Source of the DNA: Isoetes taiwanensis
Lineage: Eukaryota; Streptophyta; Lycopodiopsida; Isoetales; Isoetaceae
DNA: 64,000 bases
Reading direction: 5' to 3'
NCBI GenBank assembly: GCA_021234155.1
Contig: JAJEKV010000056.1
Coordinates: 6,136,932 to 6,200,931 of the forward strand
In this document: positions 22,788-33,086 of the stretch, in pieces
Layout: each line of letters opens with the position of its first letter
Position numbering within the stretch: position 1 is the first letter of the stretch
Translations under genes and position numbers: made by a program
Notes under the pieces: generated by a model
Databases searched by the model: none
What the model was told of the DNA's origin: nothing
The model's input: only the letters and a program-made list of their open reading frames with translations

Positions 22788-25171
22788 ATGAATGAGGAAG
22801 TCGGAGAGCCTCCTCCTAATTTGATGCAATTAAGAAAGAAGAGGGGACTTCCATTCACACCCGTATTGAAGAAAAGGGTGAAGGAATTTAGATTAAAAGC
22901 CAAGGCTTGCGTGACTGCATGCTTCTCTATTGAAGCACTTATTCTTAAAGAAGACGGAATTTCGGCTCATTTCTCTGCTCCCAAGAATGAAGCAGACATG
23001 GCCAAATTCGAAGCCCTTTGTCAAAATTATGTGGAAGAAATCAGAAGGGCCATTCTCGTTGAAGCAGATTCTGCAAATGCCGTCAAAGAGATTGCAGAAG
23101 AAGTAGAAGCCAAATCTGGCTTTGAAGGGGCTGACCCTTTGCAAATTGCAATTGATGGCCCGGAGAATACCCTAGAAGACCAAATTGAGGTCGATTCATT
23201 GCTGCTTACAGATGGGGCTAAGCAGAGCCTTCAATCAGAAACCTTCAAGGAATCAGTTCATGTAGAAGGAGCCGTAATGGAAGGGGCCGTTATGGCAGAA
23301 GAATTAAGAGGCAAATCTGCCTATGACAGGGTCGGAATTCCAGCACAGGCCGATCTTGATGGAGATATTCCAGGGTCCTTTGCTGCTGTTGATGAGGCCA
23401 GAGATGGCGACGGCGCAATTGCAGCAATTCGGTGGAGATGGTGGCAAGCCGGTTGGAGATGGCCGGAAGGATGCCATTGCCCTGCCAGTACCCGCCAGTG
23501 AGAAGGATGCCGTTGGAAATTTGAGGCCAAATTTGGACTCTGAGATCAAGAATAGGGCAGCAAAAATTGTCTCAGAAGAGGTCGAAATTGAAAAGTGGAT
23601 CATACCTCATTATCGCAGTTATGGTTGCTAATTATGTCCAAGAAGACCCACTGAGGCCCGGTGCAGAAAATTCGGTGCAGATGGAGACTGCCACAGGGAT
23701 GCAAATTCCAAAAGCCAGGCATGGAGAAATTACCCCTGTAGATGGCCAGCAGAAGGATGCCGTAGACGAAACTCTGGCAGGACGTCAGATTGAATGGAGC
23801 AGGGCTGTTGAAGATCCTGCTTATGTTTTTGAAAAAGATCATTATGCTGCTGATGGGGTCAAGAAACAAGATTCAACGCCATTCATTGAAGTGGCCCATA
23901 TTTTGCAGATGGAACCAGTCTGTACTCCTTTGATGTAGAAACCAAAATGCTCCAAGACATAATCAAGCCTGATGCTGTAAATTTGATGATGCAAATGAAT
24001 TTGAGGTCCGAAGGAGATCGCACAGTCGAATATAAGGCAGAGGATGGTATTTTGCCAATGGCGCAAAACAAATCCGTCTATGAAGTCTTAAGGAAGAAGA
24101 GATTGTAGAAGAAGCCAAAATAATTGATGGAAATGGGGCCCCAAGACTTGAGACTGAACAGTATGCTGCTAGAGTCGAACTTGGAGCGGTTAGAGAAGCC
24201 ATAGACAAAAATCAGGTGCAGATGCTGCATATGACCCACGAATTTTTGGGACATTTGAAAATCTGGACATTCAAGCACATGCCAATGCCATTGCTTATGA
24301 AGATTTAGGGCAAATCCTTACCCAAGAAGATATAGAAATCTCTGACAAGGTTGTTATAAATAAGCCCAAGAATCCTAGCTCTGGCTCAGAAAAAATACCT
24401 TGTGTACAAGTGGCGGCAGAAGAAAATATCAAGGCTGATGGTACGGTGCAGAGAATCGGGGCAGAAAATTCAGAAGAAGGGTCCGAATTTATAAATTGGA
24501 AGGTGATTCAGGATGCCCAGTTTATAGACGTACCCAAATTGGGTACTGAATTTCAGATGGCATAGGGATGGAATGGAGATATTGCTGGGGCTTACCTTAA
24601 AGAACAGCTCATTGGAGATAGCAAGAAGGATACTGCTGCCCAACTAGATGGGAAAATTCGTGAAGAAGAATGGATTTCCAAGAAGGGAGGGCCCATAATT
24701 CAGATTGCAGATCAAGATAAAGATGAAGAAACCAATTCCAAAGGTACTCATTTGAGTTCTAATGGCATTGTCTTTAGCTGCTTAAGGGAGGGAATGATGG
24801 ATATAAGCAGCCTAAAGAGCGCTACCAGAATAGAAATGCTTAAGAATGTGAAAGAAGAGATGACCGATTTAGCATGTCGAAGAGAGAGGGCAGATCTTTG
24901 GGATATGTGTTACGAATTTGCAGATGATCCAGACATGATGCAATCAATCTTGGAAGGCAGTAATATGAATTTGATGTTCACAGAAGTTGTAAATGTTTTT
25001 GATAAAATTCTCCAAGCTGAAACTGAAGAATTTGAAAGGAGAAATTCATACATGAAGAGAAAACTTCCTGATACATATTCCAGGAACAAGAACATTCAGA
25101 AGAATATTAGAAAATACAGAAAATGCCAGAGATGGCTAACTTATCAACCTGGCCATGATGATTTTGGTTGA
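22788..25171 (+). pseudogene. Unrecognised ORF of the LARD-like element, broken
   Basis: The frame opens with MNEEVGEPPPNLMQLRKKRG 49 nt after the LTR and stays open to about 23425, then changes frame several times. A clean last stretch runs from 24752 to 25171 (MSSNGIVFSCLREGMMDISS to the stop). The composition is acidic, with loosely repeated units of the type GAENS, AEDG and QKDAVDE. I recognise no domain. Its length and position suggest a Gag-like or accessory protein, but no zinc knuckle is visible. Confidence 0.45.
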
Positions 25172-25197
25172 TTAAGAGGTGTAGGTTTGAGGGAGGG

Positions 25198-25400
25198 TGT
25201 TGAATATATGCAACCCTCCACTTCATCATATAGGCCACATCATCATATGACATGGCAATCTACATAAGGAGTCATGTCCATTCATGTAGAGTCGCATCTG
25301 TCTTTATATATCAAGCTAGGTGTGGAGCTTGTCCCACCGATTTTTCGTTTGTTCAAAACTATATTGCATTGTAGTTATCTCTGTTCATTCCTAAACTTCA
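25198..25400 (+). repeat. Right LTR of LARD-like element
   Basis: Starts TGTTGAATATATG after the purine tract and ends AAACTTCA; pairs with 22533-22739. Confidence 0.85.
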
Positions 25401-27344
25401 GAGACACAAATGCAAAAGGAGGTGTTCCAAGCCATTCATTTCCCCTCTGATGAAGACAGGAATCTCTAATAAAATCCTGAATATGTGATCATGCAGCATC
25501 AGCGAGGCCAAGGCAGAGGTCCAAGCAAAATTGGGGCATCGATTCCATTACCTCCCTTTTGCTTGGAGTCGTTGAAGCACAGATTACATTGAGATGAGGA
25601 TTTGGTGGTGGGGGTCACGGCCCCGTGATGAAGCGCATTGGGCAAATGCGATCTCTAATACTGCAAAGCACATAGTTAACCGCGTGCGCAGAGCAAGTAA
25701 AGAATGTAAGCAGTACAAAGCTCTCCTATCTTCGGCCAGAGCAGCTGTCAAGTATTTGCCCTACTGGACTGAACATTTTAAAAAAGAAATAGATGCAAGA
25801 TTAAGGGAGGCAAATTTCGTCGGTTGGCATCTGGTTAGTGCCTTGAAGTCTGCTCTGATGCTAACTCAACTCTGTGATGGAAAAGGACGTTACCATAGCC
25901 TCATCGTTACCTGCTTCATAGTTATCTAGAGAACCCTTTTATTGTGCCTCATGCTCAAATGCTGATAACACAAATGCTCACACACTATTGTATTCTTCTT
26001 GCATGCAATGGCTGCTGACCACCATCGCAAGGGAACTCGCTCCGCCTCCAGAAGCTTCTCAAACCCTAGAAACAAGGATGACCAGAACACTAAACGTAAG
26101 CAAGAGGTGGGCGATGGTAGAAACTCGGAAACAAAATATGCTTTAGAATCTAAGAAAGAAAATGACCATAGCAGATTGGAGACCAAAAGCCAAGACTTAT
26201 TCACAATGCCGTATGCAGCAAGAGTTCGGTATGCCGGAGTGAGAAGACTAATTTTTTGGGGCGAGACAGATTTTCTGGAGTTCTTTGAATTTCCCCAACA
26301 ATAGATGCCGAAAATAAAGGATCCGATGGACAAGATTTCTTTTGCTTACGTGGCAGGACACGTGGCATAGCTAGAATTGCAGCAAAGTGTGCACCTCGGG
26401 TTAGACAACCCTACTAAAAAAAGGGTTATGGTCCTAAAACTAGAGCATTTTCATATTTTTGCATTTTTAGAGTATTTTTATAAATTTCGCTCTTGGGTAT
26501 TTGTAGAGGGTCCTTGACGTATACAGGAATGGCAAGTAGATTGCCATTCTTGGACTGTTTCCATCGCAGGAATGGCACACATCGCCCTGTTTCCTTGGAA
26601 TAATGGATAAACAGGCCAGAATGCGGGATAAATCCTCGGAATGCAGGTAGAAGCTCCGTCGCTGCTCCTGGCTCAACAAAATTTTTACTTGTTGTTTGAA
26701 ACAGTGCCACGTGGCACGACGTTACTGGCGGATGCGGAAGAATGCTTCCTAAGTGGTTTTTACGAATACAACCCTGAAATGAGAAGACCATGTATTGCGT
26801 CCAAAAGCCAAATAGTAAATTTAGGCGTTGAACATCTTCCATGCAATGTGGAGGTAACAATGCATCTTCAATAATGAATATGTTTTACAGCCGTATTCAG
26901 ATCCTCCTGCATGGTAATCCTTTATATGATGACTTCAGCCATGCTTATATTGTTCACAAATATAGATTGTTTGGTCTTCAGATGTGATTACATTGGTTGT
27001 TTGAGTTTGTTGCTTAAATTACAATTGAAATGCAGAAAAGTATTATTGGTCCATTATTCACCAAGTGAGTTTAGGGTGTATTATCATTCGGGTGCCCCTA
27101 GATTTGTCAGGACCATTGGATCATGGTATATCCCGTAGAATATATCCTCTACAGGCATATAGACTATATGTTTGAAATCAAGATGGGGTCAAACAACCTG
27201 TTTTAACCCCATGATGTCAATGGAGATTAGAAAACCAATTCAATAGTTGTCAACCATTCAATATCACAGTGCATTTTTTCAAACCACAGATATGACAGAG
27301 CTAGGAAATCAAATCCCAACAAGATGACAATGCTCTAGCCTTAC

Positions 27345-27424
27345 CTCAATCATCGACTCTGATGTCGCTGAATGCTGTACTCAGCAACATAAGAGTGATT
27401 ACCACCATCCATAAGCAGTATTGA
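27345..27424 (-). pseudogene. Possible HAK/KUP transmembrane exon remnant
   Basis: With one frame change the minus strand reads NTAYG, then VVITLMLLSTAF, before a GTAAGG donor. This resembles the HAK/KUP block GNAYG-x-AV-x-x-x-M. In that family this block follows the one seen at 22251-22333, but here it lies upstream of it, so the two are not one ordered gene. Confidence 0.35.
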
Positions 27425-28102
27425 CTTCATATAACAATCTGCAAAATAAAACAAGCACAAGTTATTGAGCCTGGGGAGTTGAACCCAGCAAGATGCCCAC
27501 GCTCATCGGATATAGCAATCCTAGAGCAGGAATAGCTGCTATATCTAGGGGTTGTAGCCCGCTGAAAATTCAATAAGTTGGTATAAAAACCATGACATAC
27601 CCAAAATGCCAAATCACAATACTTAATTGATGTGTACAACCTTCAACTCAAGTAACTTGCACAAAATAAAAAATCATATCTAAATCCACCAAACCAACAC
27701 TATATACAGCAACAACATGTGTTGCAACAGTCACTAAAACGGAAAGAGCTTATTCACAAACACAAAAAAGAAACTCATGTTCACAAGTTCATGGGCAAAC
27801 TCAATCACTAGATGCCTAATTACAGCATTAGTCTGGCGGATTTCCTGGATTAAGAAGGCCGTGGCAAGAGTCATGTGAGACCTTAAAGTGTACAACTCCA
27901 AAACCGTCGACACACCCAATTGCTATCATTCCACACTAGACATGGTTGTCTCAATAGCATAAAAAAAAGCTAGTAAGTTGGCACCTCAAAACACGAAGTG
28001 AGACCGCTATTCAATGCCAATCATATAACATTACAAACCAGCTCCTGAGCAGAAAAAACTTCTTCTGACTCACGTGGATATACACAAGCATCAGGATGCA
28101 AA

Positions 28103-28262
28103 GCATCAATCTGTGAGCTGATGAGTGAAGGGAGAAAAGTTAAGACTGGAAGATTCACGTCAGGCTGCACATCTGAATCTGCGAAGCATCAATGTGCGAG
28201 CTGATGAGTGAAGGGGGAAAAGTTAAGACTGGAAGATTCACGTCAGGCTGCACATCTGAATC
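28103..28262. repeat. 83-bp tandem duplication
   Basis: Two copies starting gcatcaat at 28103 and 28186, identical over ctgatgagtgaaggg and agttaagactggaagattca and differing at about four positions. It lies just left of the truncated chromovirus LTR. Confidence 0.88.
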
Positions 28263-28297
28263 ACTCTCCATTATAAGTCTGCAACGATTTGATACTG

Positions 28298-28581
28298 CAT
28301 GTTTTTATGGCATGTGATTATTTTGGCTATAGATATGTGGATGGGCTACCCTTCGAGGTAGCATGATGTATTGTTATTGCTAGTTCTGACGTTGTTTATG
28401 CTTCCGCTGTGATAGGAGCCCATAGGGGAAGGGCACGCAAGACACCTTCGTGTCCCCTTCCCGCACTGGAGTCATCTCAGAGTGCGGGATAGACGGAGGG
28501 CCCGTGCGGTCGAAGGGCCGGATGGGGGATTTCCTGCGGAGTGTATGGCCAGGCGCCGTATATTTAGCAGGGAGCGTCACA
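28298..28581 (+). repeat. Truncated left LTR of the chromovirus
   Basis: Matches only the last 290 bp of the right LTR (40364-40653), from catgtttttatggcatgtga to TCACA. The other 1.3 kb is absent and unrelated sequence (28297 and below) abuts. So the 5' part was deleted after insertion, and no left TSD can be read. Confidence 0.9.
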
Positions 28582-28582
28582 A

Positions 28583-28594
28583 TGGTATCAGAGC
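28583..28594 (+). other. Primer binding site of the chromovirus
   Basis: TGGTATCAGAGC, initiator tRNA-Met type, one base after the LTR end. Confidence 0.9.
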
Positions 28595-29170
28595 GATGTT
28601 TTTGGTTGACCAAGAACTAGCACTGACCATGTCCCTAAAAGTAGTCTAACAGGCCTAATAGGGTGTGAAATGAAAATTTCCACCACGGAACCTCGAAAAT
28701 AGGGGAAATTTTTTTTCTCCTAGGTAGTGGGTCCGTAAGAATAGGCTAAGTTGTTAGATGGGAAAAAAGAATGAGTTAAATTAACATTCTAGTGAAATCG
28801 GAGTGCAAATTATGCATTAGCAACAAATTTCACCCAAAATGGGTCGAAGAATCATACCAATCCGAGACCTGGGTGAAAGATGGCGCAAATTCATAATTAA
28901 CACTTCAAACCATTAGGAAAAAATCAAAATTATAAGTATAATATGGTATTAAGTATTTATATATTAATAATTAAGTATACATTAATAATTAGGTATATAG
29001 CAGTAATAAATAAGGGGGGCTAATTATTAGACCTATTAATGGTAGGGGAATATTCCCTAAAGCATCTTCCTTTTTAAATATCTTTTTGCCACCTCATTTC
29101 CCCCCAACCTTGCTACACACCTCCTCTCTCTTGATCAGCCTTACGCCATCAGTTTCCCTAACCGTAAGAC

Positions 29171-30287
29171 ATGGCAAGGACCAAACAAACCATGAGAAAA
29201 GTTGGACCAAGGAGCTCACCTTCGATGGTGGCAGCAGAGCTGGAGGCCACGGCAAACAGATCCCAGAGCACCTCTGGCCCGGGCGCGAAGAGAAATCCTC
29301 TAGCTCCATCGACGAGACCTTCCATATCTCTCAGGAGGAGGGTCAGAGCAGCTCGTCTTCGGTAGAGACACAGCGGACCGATGAGACCATGTATGTCGGT
29401 ACGGAGGAGGAGCACCAAGAAGAAGAGCAGCAGCAACAATTCCAGCAGCAGCAGCAGCCATGCCAGGAGGAGGTTGGCACCTCCACGAAGAAGAAGGGGA
29501 AGGAGAAGGTCACGAAGTGGCCAGAGGAGAAGGCAGCTAGAAAGAAGAGGGAGCGGGAGAAGGAAGCGCGGAGGAGGGAGAAGAGAACGAAGAGGGAGCA
29601 GGACCGCCCAAGAGGGACGGTCCGAATAGAAGAACCTCGTCGATCTCCCGACGAGGAAGTGGAGGAGGAAGTAGAAGAAGAAGAGGAGGAAGTGGAAGAG
29701 CAGGAAGACGTCGGGGAACCTTCAAACCCCGACGCTCCCCCACCATACCCAAAGTGGTCTAAGCCACCAAAGGTCATAAAGAAGCAGAAGGTGGGAGAGC
29801 GAGAATTCACGCTGAAGCAGGACCGTGAATTCTTGCGTCGTATGAAGGTGTACCAAGAGTACCTCTGTCGCTGGACGAGGTAAAATGATTGGTACTGCAA
29901 GCAGTATGTGCAGAAGTTCCTGAAAGGGGGGCGGCTGAAGAACCAGCCCAAGCCGCCGCCACCCAGGCCAGAGAAGCCGAAGAAGGTCCATCATGGACCT
30001 AATTCGAGGCACGCACGAGTCTTCAGGGAGATTAGGCACTTTCAAAGTGTACTAATCTCCTAATTAGGAAGACGCCCTTCGAGCGACTCCTGCGTGAGAT
30101 AATGCAGGAGTTCAGGACAGATTATAGGGTGACACCCCTAACCACCCGGGCTCTGCAGGAGGCGGCGGAGACAGAGTTGACGCAGCTTTTCGAAGAAGGG
30201 AACCTTTGCGCAATCCACGCCAAGCGTGTCACAGTCATGCCAAAAGACCTGCACTTGGTGAGAAGGATTCACAAGGAGAAGCCCTAA
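29171..30287 (+). pseudogene. Retrotransposon-borne histone H3-like protein with long tail insert, broken
   Basis: The ATG at 29171 opens MARTKQTMRKVGPRSSP. Its first ten residues match the H3 tail except A7M and S10V (numbered without the Met); R2, T3, K4, Q5, T6, R8 and K9 are kept. A low-complexity insert follows in another frame (runs of Gln, Glu, Ser and Lys/Arg, about 29290-29880). Then come [13 protein letters not shown] (alphaN, about 30007-30045), [14 protein letters not shown] with QEFRTDYRV (alpha1 and loop 1, 30060-30130), [18 protein letters not shown] (alpha2), [14 protein letters not shown] (loop 2) and [12 protein letters not shown] with a stop at 30287 (alpha3). Loop 1 has canonical H3 length, unlike CENH3. 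The copy is broken by a frame change near 29285, a TAA at 29881 and a 2-nt gain or 1-nt loss near 30047. H3 pairs with H4 in nucleosomes; what the element uses it for is unknown. Confidence 0.88.
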
Positions 30288-30506
30288 AGGCCTTCAATTT
30301 TGTAAATTGTATAAAAATAAGTTCTTGTACATTTTACTTATCATCTATAAAAGTGTTTGTTTTGCAAATTAATTTCTTGTTAGCATAAAAATGTATTTAT
30401 ATGGATTGAAATTTGAATTAATCTTTTGTATTATAGTTAGGAAACCCCAAATTGCCTAACCCCTGTGTGAATTTCCTTCAAGAAATCAAAAATTAGGTCA
30501 AAATTG

Positions 30507-30987
30507 ACCCACTCTGTTCACTCCGCGCCAAACGCGTCTGCGTTCGTGAATGCAGAGCCCTTTCGCGTGAAGTGACCCGAGTCACTTGATTTGAAGGCAA
30601 ATTGATCCCAAATTTAGCATAAAAAGATGTTAAGATGCGTACAATTCATCTAGAAATGCAGTATAGCATTTAATTTTTGCTAAAAACATCCAAAAGTGGC
30701 AAAAATCAGCCCACTCCGGTCACTCCGCGCCAAACGCGTCTGCGTTCGCGAACGCAGAGCCCTTTCGCGCGAAGTGACTCGAGTTGGCCAAATTTACACT
30801 TCTAGATGTCCAATTAGCATGAAATAAGTTGCTAGCTAGCATAGAATTGATCCAAGTAGGCATTTTAGTATCTTACAGCCTTTAGAAATGTTCTTTTCAC
30901 CTAGAAATCAGCCCACTCCGATCACTCCGCGCCAAACGCGTCTGCGTTCATGAACGCAGAGCCCTTTCGCGCGAAGTGACCCGAGTT
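30507..30987. repeat. Three spaced palindromic repeats in the chromovirus leader
   Basis: Three copies of a 70-80 bp unit start near 30507, 30708 and 30909, about 200 bp apart. Each holds cactccgcgccaaacgcg, then a perfect or near-perfect palindrome (tctgcgttcgcgaacgcaga in the middle copy), then ctttcgcgcgaag. The CpG-rich units stand out from AT-rich spacers. They lie between the two leader ORFs and no protein is evident. RNA hairpins or protein binding sites are possible roles (inference). Confidence 0.9.
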
Positions 30988-31285
30988 GACCTAGTTTGAC
31001 CATGATTTGTCCAAAATTGATCCAATAAAACTGCCATGTAGAGTTTCTTGCCTTGTTTTTACTTGGATTTGCACTTCATGGTAGCTCATTTGAACATCCA
31101 TAGCCTTAGAACAAAAGTCTGTTCCATCAAGAACCCTTGTGCACGGAACCCGAGGCAGACCATAGTCTATAAAAAGGGGCCTCAATTGCCATTTTTCCTT
31201 CACCAAAAGTGCTCCTAGTGCCTTAGGCAATTTTCCAAACTTTTGCCAGTTCTTCCAAGCCATCTTCTACACCCATCTCTGTTCA

Positions 31286-32806
31286 ATGACGGCCACAAAC
31301 TTTGTTCAATGATACAATAGTGCCAACCACATCCGTAATTTTCCTGCTGAAGAGGCCTTCCATGTGTTTGATCACCTCTTCGACCTCCATGCAACCCTGA
31401 CTAGGACCCCTTTCTACACTGATATAATTTGCCAGTATGACCAAAACATTCTACCATGGGAAGTTAGCCTTCCACCTAGGGGAGGGAAGTGGGTATCCTT
31501 AGAGACGCTCAGCCAAGCCATTGGGGGGGACCCAGAGTCAAAGGGCAGCTATGGGACAGGACGAGCAGCATGCCAGATTACATGAGTTGCAAGGCCAGCA
31601 GGCACAGATATGTTTCGGACAAGCAGCCCTCTTCTTATTTATGCAGTACAGGGCCATCAACAAGGTCAGAGAACCCTCGATCCAACCCTTGGACCTAGCG
31701 CCACTCAACACAAGAAGGGAGCAAAGTCAGATTCATGAGATCGAATCATCAGAGTACGTGTACCATGGCATAACAACAGGGGTACCAGCACTGCAAATCG
31801 AGCACGATTATGAGCAGCTAGGGGAAGAAAACCCGGATTGGGAGAGCAGGGAAATGGCAAGAATGGAGAGTTACATATCCAGGCACGAGGACGACATCAG
31901 GCGCGCCACCGAACCTCCAATCGGCATCACAACTCTATCCCCGATAGTAATTGATGGGGAAGAATATATCTTGGCAAACGATATTCTCAACCTCCCATAT
32001 TGCCAAGAAGATGGGCTTAGAATTGATGAGCTTCTAGGCCTGTTTGCAAAGGAGCAGAACATCAATTCATCGACTATTCCTATCAAGAAATCCCAAGAGA
32101 AATAGCGGAGCGACGCTCCTATGCCGGCGAGACAATGTCCGACATCGCCGCCTATGAGCAAATAAGGGAGATATATCGTCAACAGAAGCCAATAATCCCA
32201 GAGGAGGAGTTTCAAGAAATCCAAAGCAGATTGTACAAACCAGGGAGGGGCCCAAGTTCTAGCCGAACGTTCGATCAAGGAGCATGCGGGAAGCATCTAG
32301 CAGCATCAACTTGGAGAGTGCAACCACTATGTGGAGGGATCATGAAGACCTCCTAGCAGTCGACGTCTACGGCGGAGCAGCTCAAAGGAAGGGCACATGT
32401 ACTCAGACCATAGGAAGGGAAAAAGCGCTCAGGTACTATCTTCCAGTCCTCAGTCAGGGGCAGATGATCGTCTTCCACAAAGAGTTCAGCCCGCGAGGAG
32501 AAGAATCCGTGGCGCTCTTCATAACACTTTCGGGGTTCGGGCAGCATGCTAAGCTGAGCAGCAACACGGACCACGTCATCCTTTTCAAGAGATCTGTGTC
32601 CTTCATAGCCTTGACTTCGCAAGAGGTCACTTGAGAGACGCGCCATTAACGATCGTTGCGGCAATAGCACCCCCACTCCCTCCACCTCAGATGGCTCGAG
32701 CTCTTGAAGGCCGATCCTCCAGGAACATCCTGCACAATATCGGCAAGGGCCTCCGACTTAAGGACGTCAAGAAATTCTTCAGCACAAGAAAAGTCTCCCG
32801 CCGATA
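31286..32806 (+). pseudogene. Second leader ORF of the chromovirus, unknown function, broken
   Basis: Successive frames give a protein-like path of about 450-500 codons: EEAFHVFDHLFDLHATLTRT and LPWEVSLPPRGGKWVSLETL (31345-31520), a long open part at 31521-32105 (HDYEQLGEENPDWESREMAR, then ILNLPYCQEDGLRIDELLGL), YEQIREIYRQQKPIIPEEEF, REKALRYYLPVLSQGQMIVF and a basic C-terminus (LKDVKKFFSTRKVSRR). At least four frame changes separate the blocks. I find no zinc knuckle, protease or movement-protein pattern that I trust. It precedes gag on the same strand and belongs to the element by position. Confidence 0.6.
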
Positions 32807-33086
32807 AACAGCTTTCCATCTATGTATTGTCATTAAAGTTATATATTTTGGAATTCTTATGTATTACTACTTTTCTCTATAAAGTATATCTCATTGTTGT
32901 AACTCAATTGTTAACTTATAAGTTGAAATTTGATATCATTTCTTTTATGATTAACAAAAATTAACTTGTAAATGAAGTTCCATAACAAGTAACTTAAGTC
33001 AACATGGGTGACTAATACTTGCAGTAAGGAACATCGGCTCAGGGTCTCAAGGCCAAGGCCGGCAGCACCATTGGATACCTAGAAAC

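Larger units (their letters stand above)
22533..25400 (+). mobile_element. Non-autonomous LTR retrotransposon (LARD-like) with an unrecognised ORF
   Basis: LTRs of about 205 bp lie at 22533-22739 and 25198-25400, alike except for scattered changes. A primer binding site (TGGTATCAAAGCC, tRNA-Met type with one change) follows the left LTR, and a purine tract (gagggaggg) precedes the right one. The 2.46-kb interior holds no RT, integrase or protease. Instead it has long degenerate reading frames rich in Glu, Asp, Ala and Ile. It needs enzymes from another element to move (inference). No clean target duplication is seen. Confidence 0.82.
25401..28297. other. Gene-poor stretch with unassigned ORFs
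   Basis: No complete gene is recognised. A 111-codon plus-strand ORF at 25594-25929 (MRIWWWGSRPRDEAHWANAI at its start) and a 101-codon Lys/Arg-rich one at 25999-26304 have plausible amino-acid make-up but no family I know. A weak HAK/KUP-like remnant lies at 27345-27424 and a tandem repeat at 28103-28262. Confidence 0.4.

Noticed and set aside
29343-29951. 202-codon minus-strand ORF over the histone-like region
   Set aside because: It is the complement of the Glu/Lys/Gln-rich plus-strand insert and reads as runs of Ser, Cys and Phe. It is a shadow.
29171-30287. CENH3 (centromeric H3) as identity of the histone ORF
   Set aside because: Loop 1 has the same length as canonical H3, and [11 protein letters not shown] is the canonical form, whereas plant CENH3 has a longer loop 1 and HARRVTLM-type sequence.
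31286-32806. Envelope or 30K movement protein
   Set aside because: No signal peptide, transmembrane segment or movement-protein core pattern could be identified with confidence.
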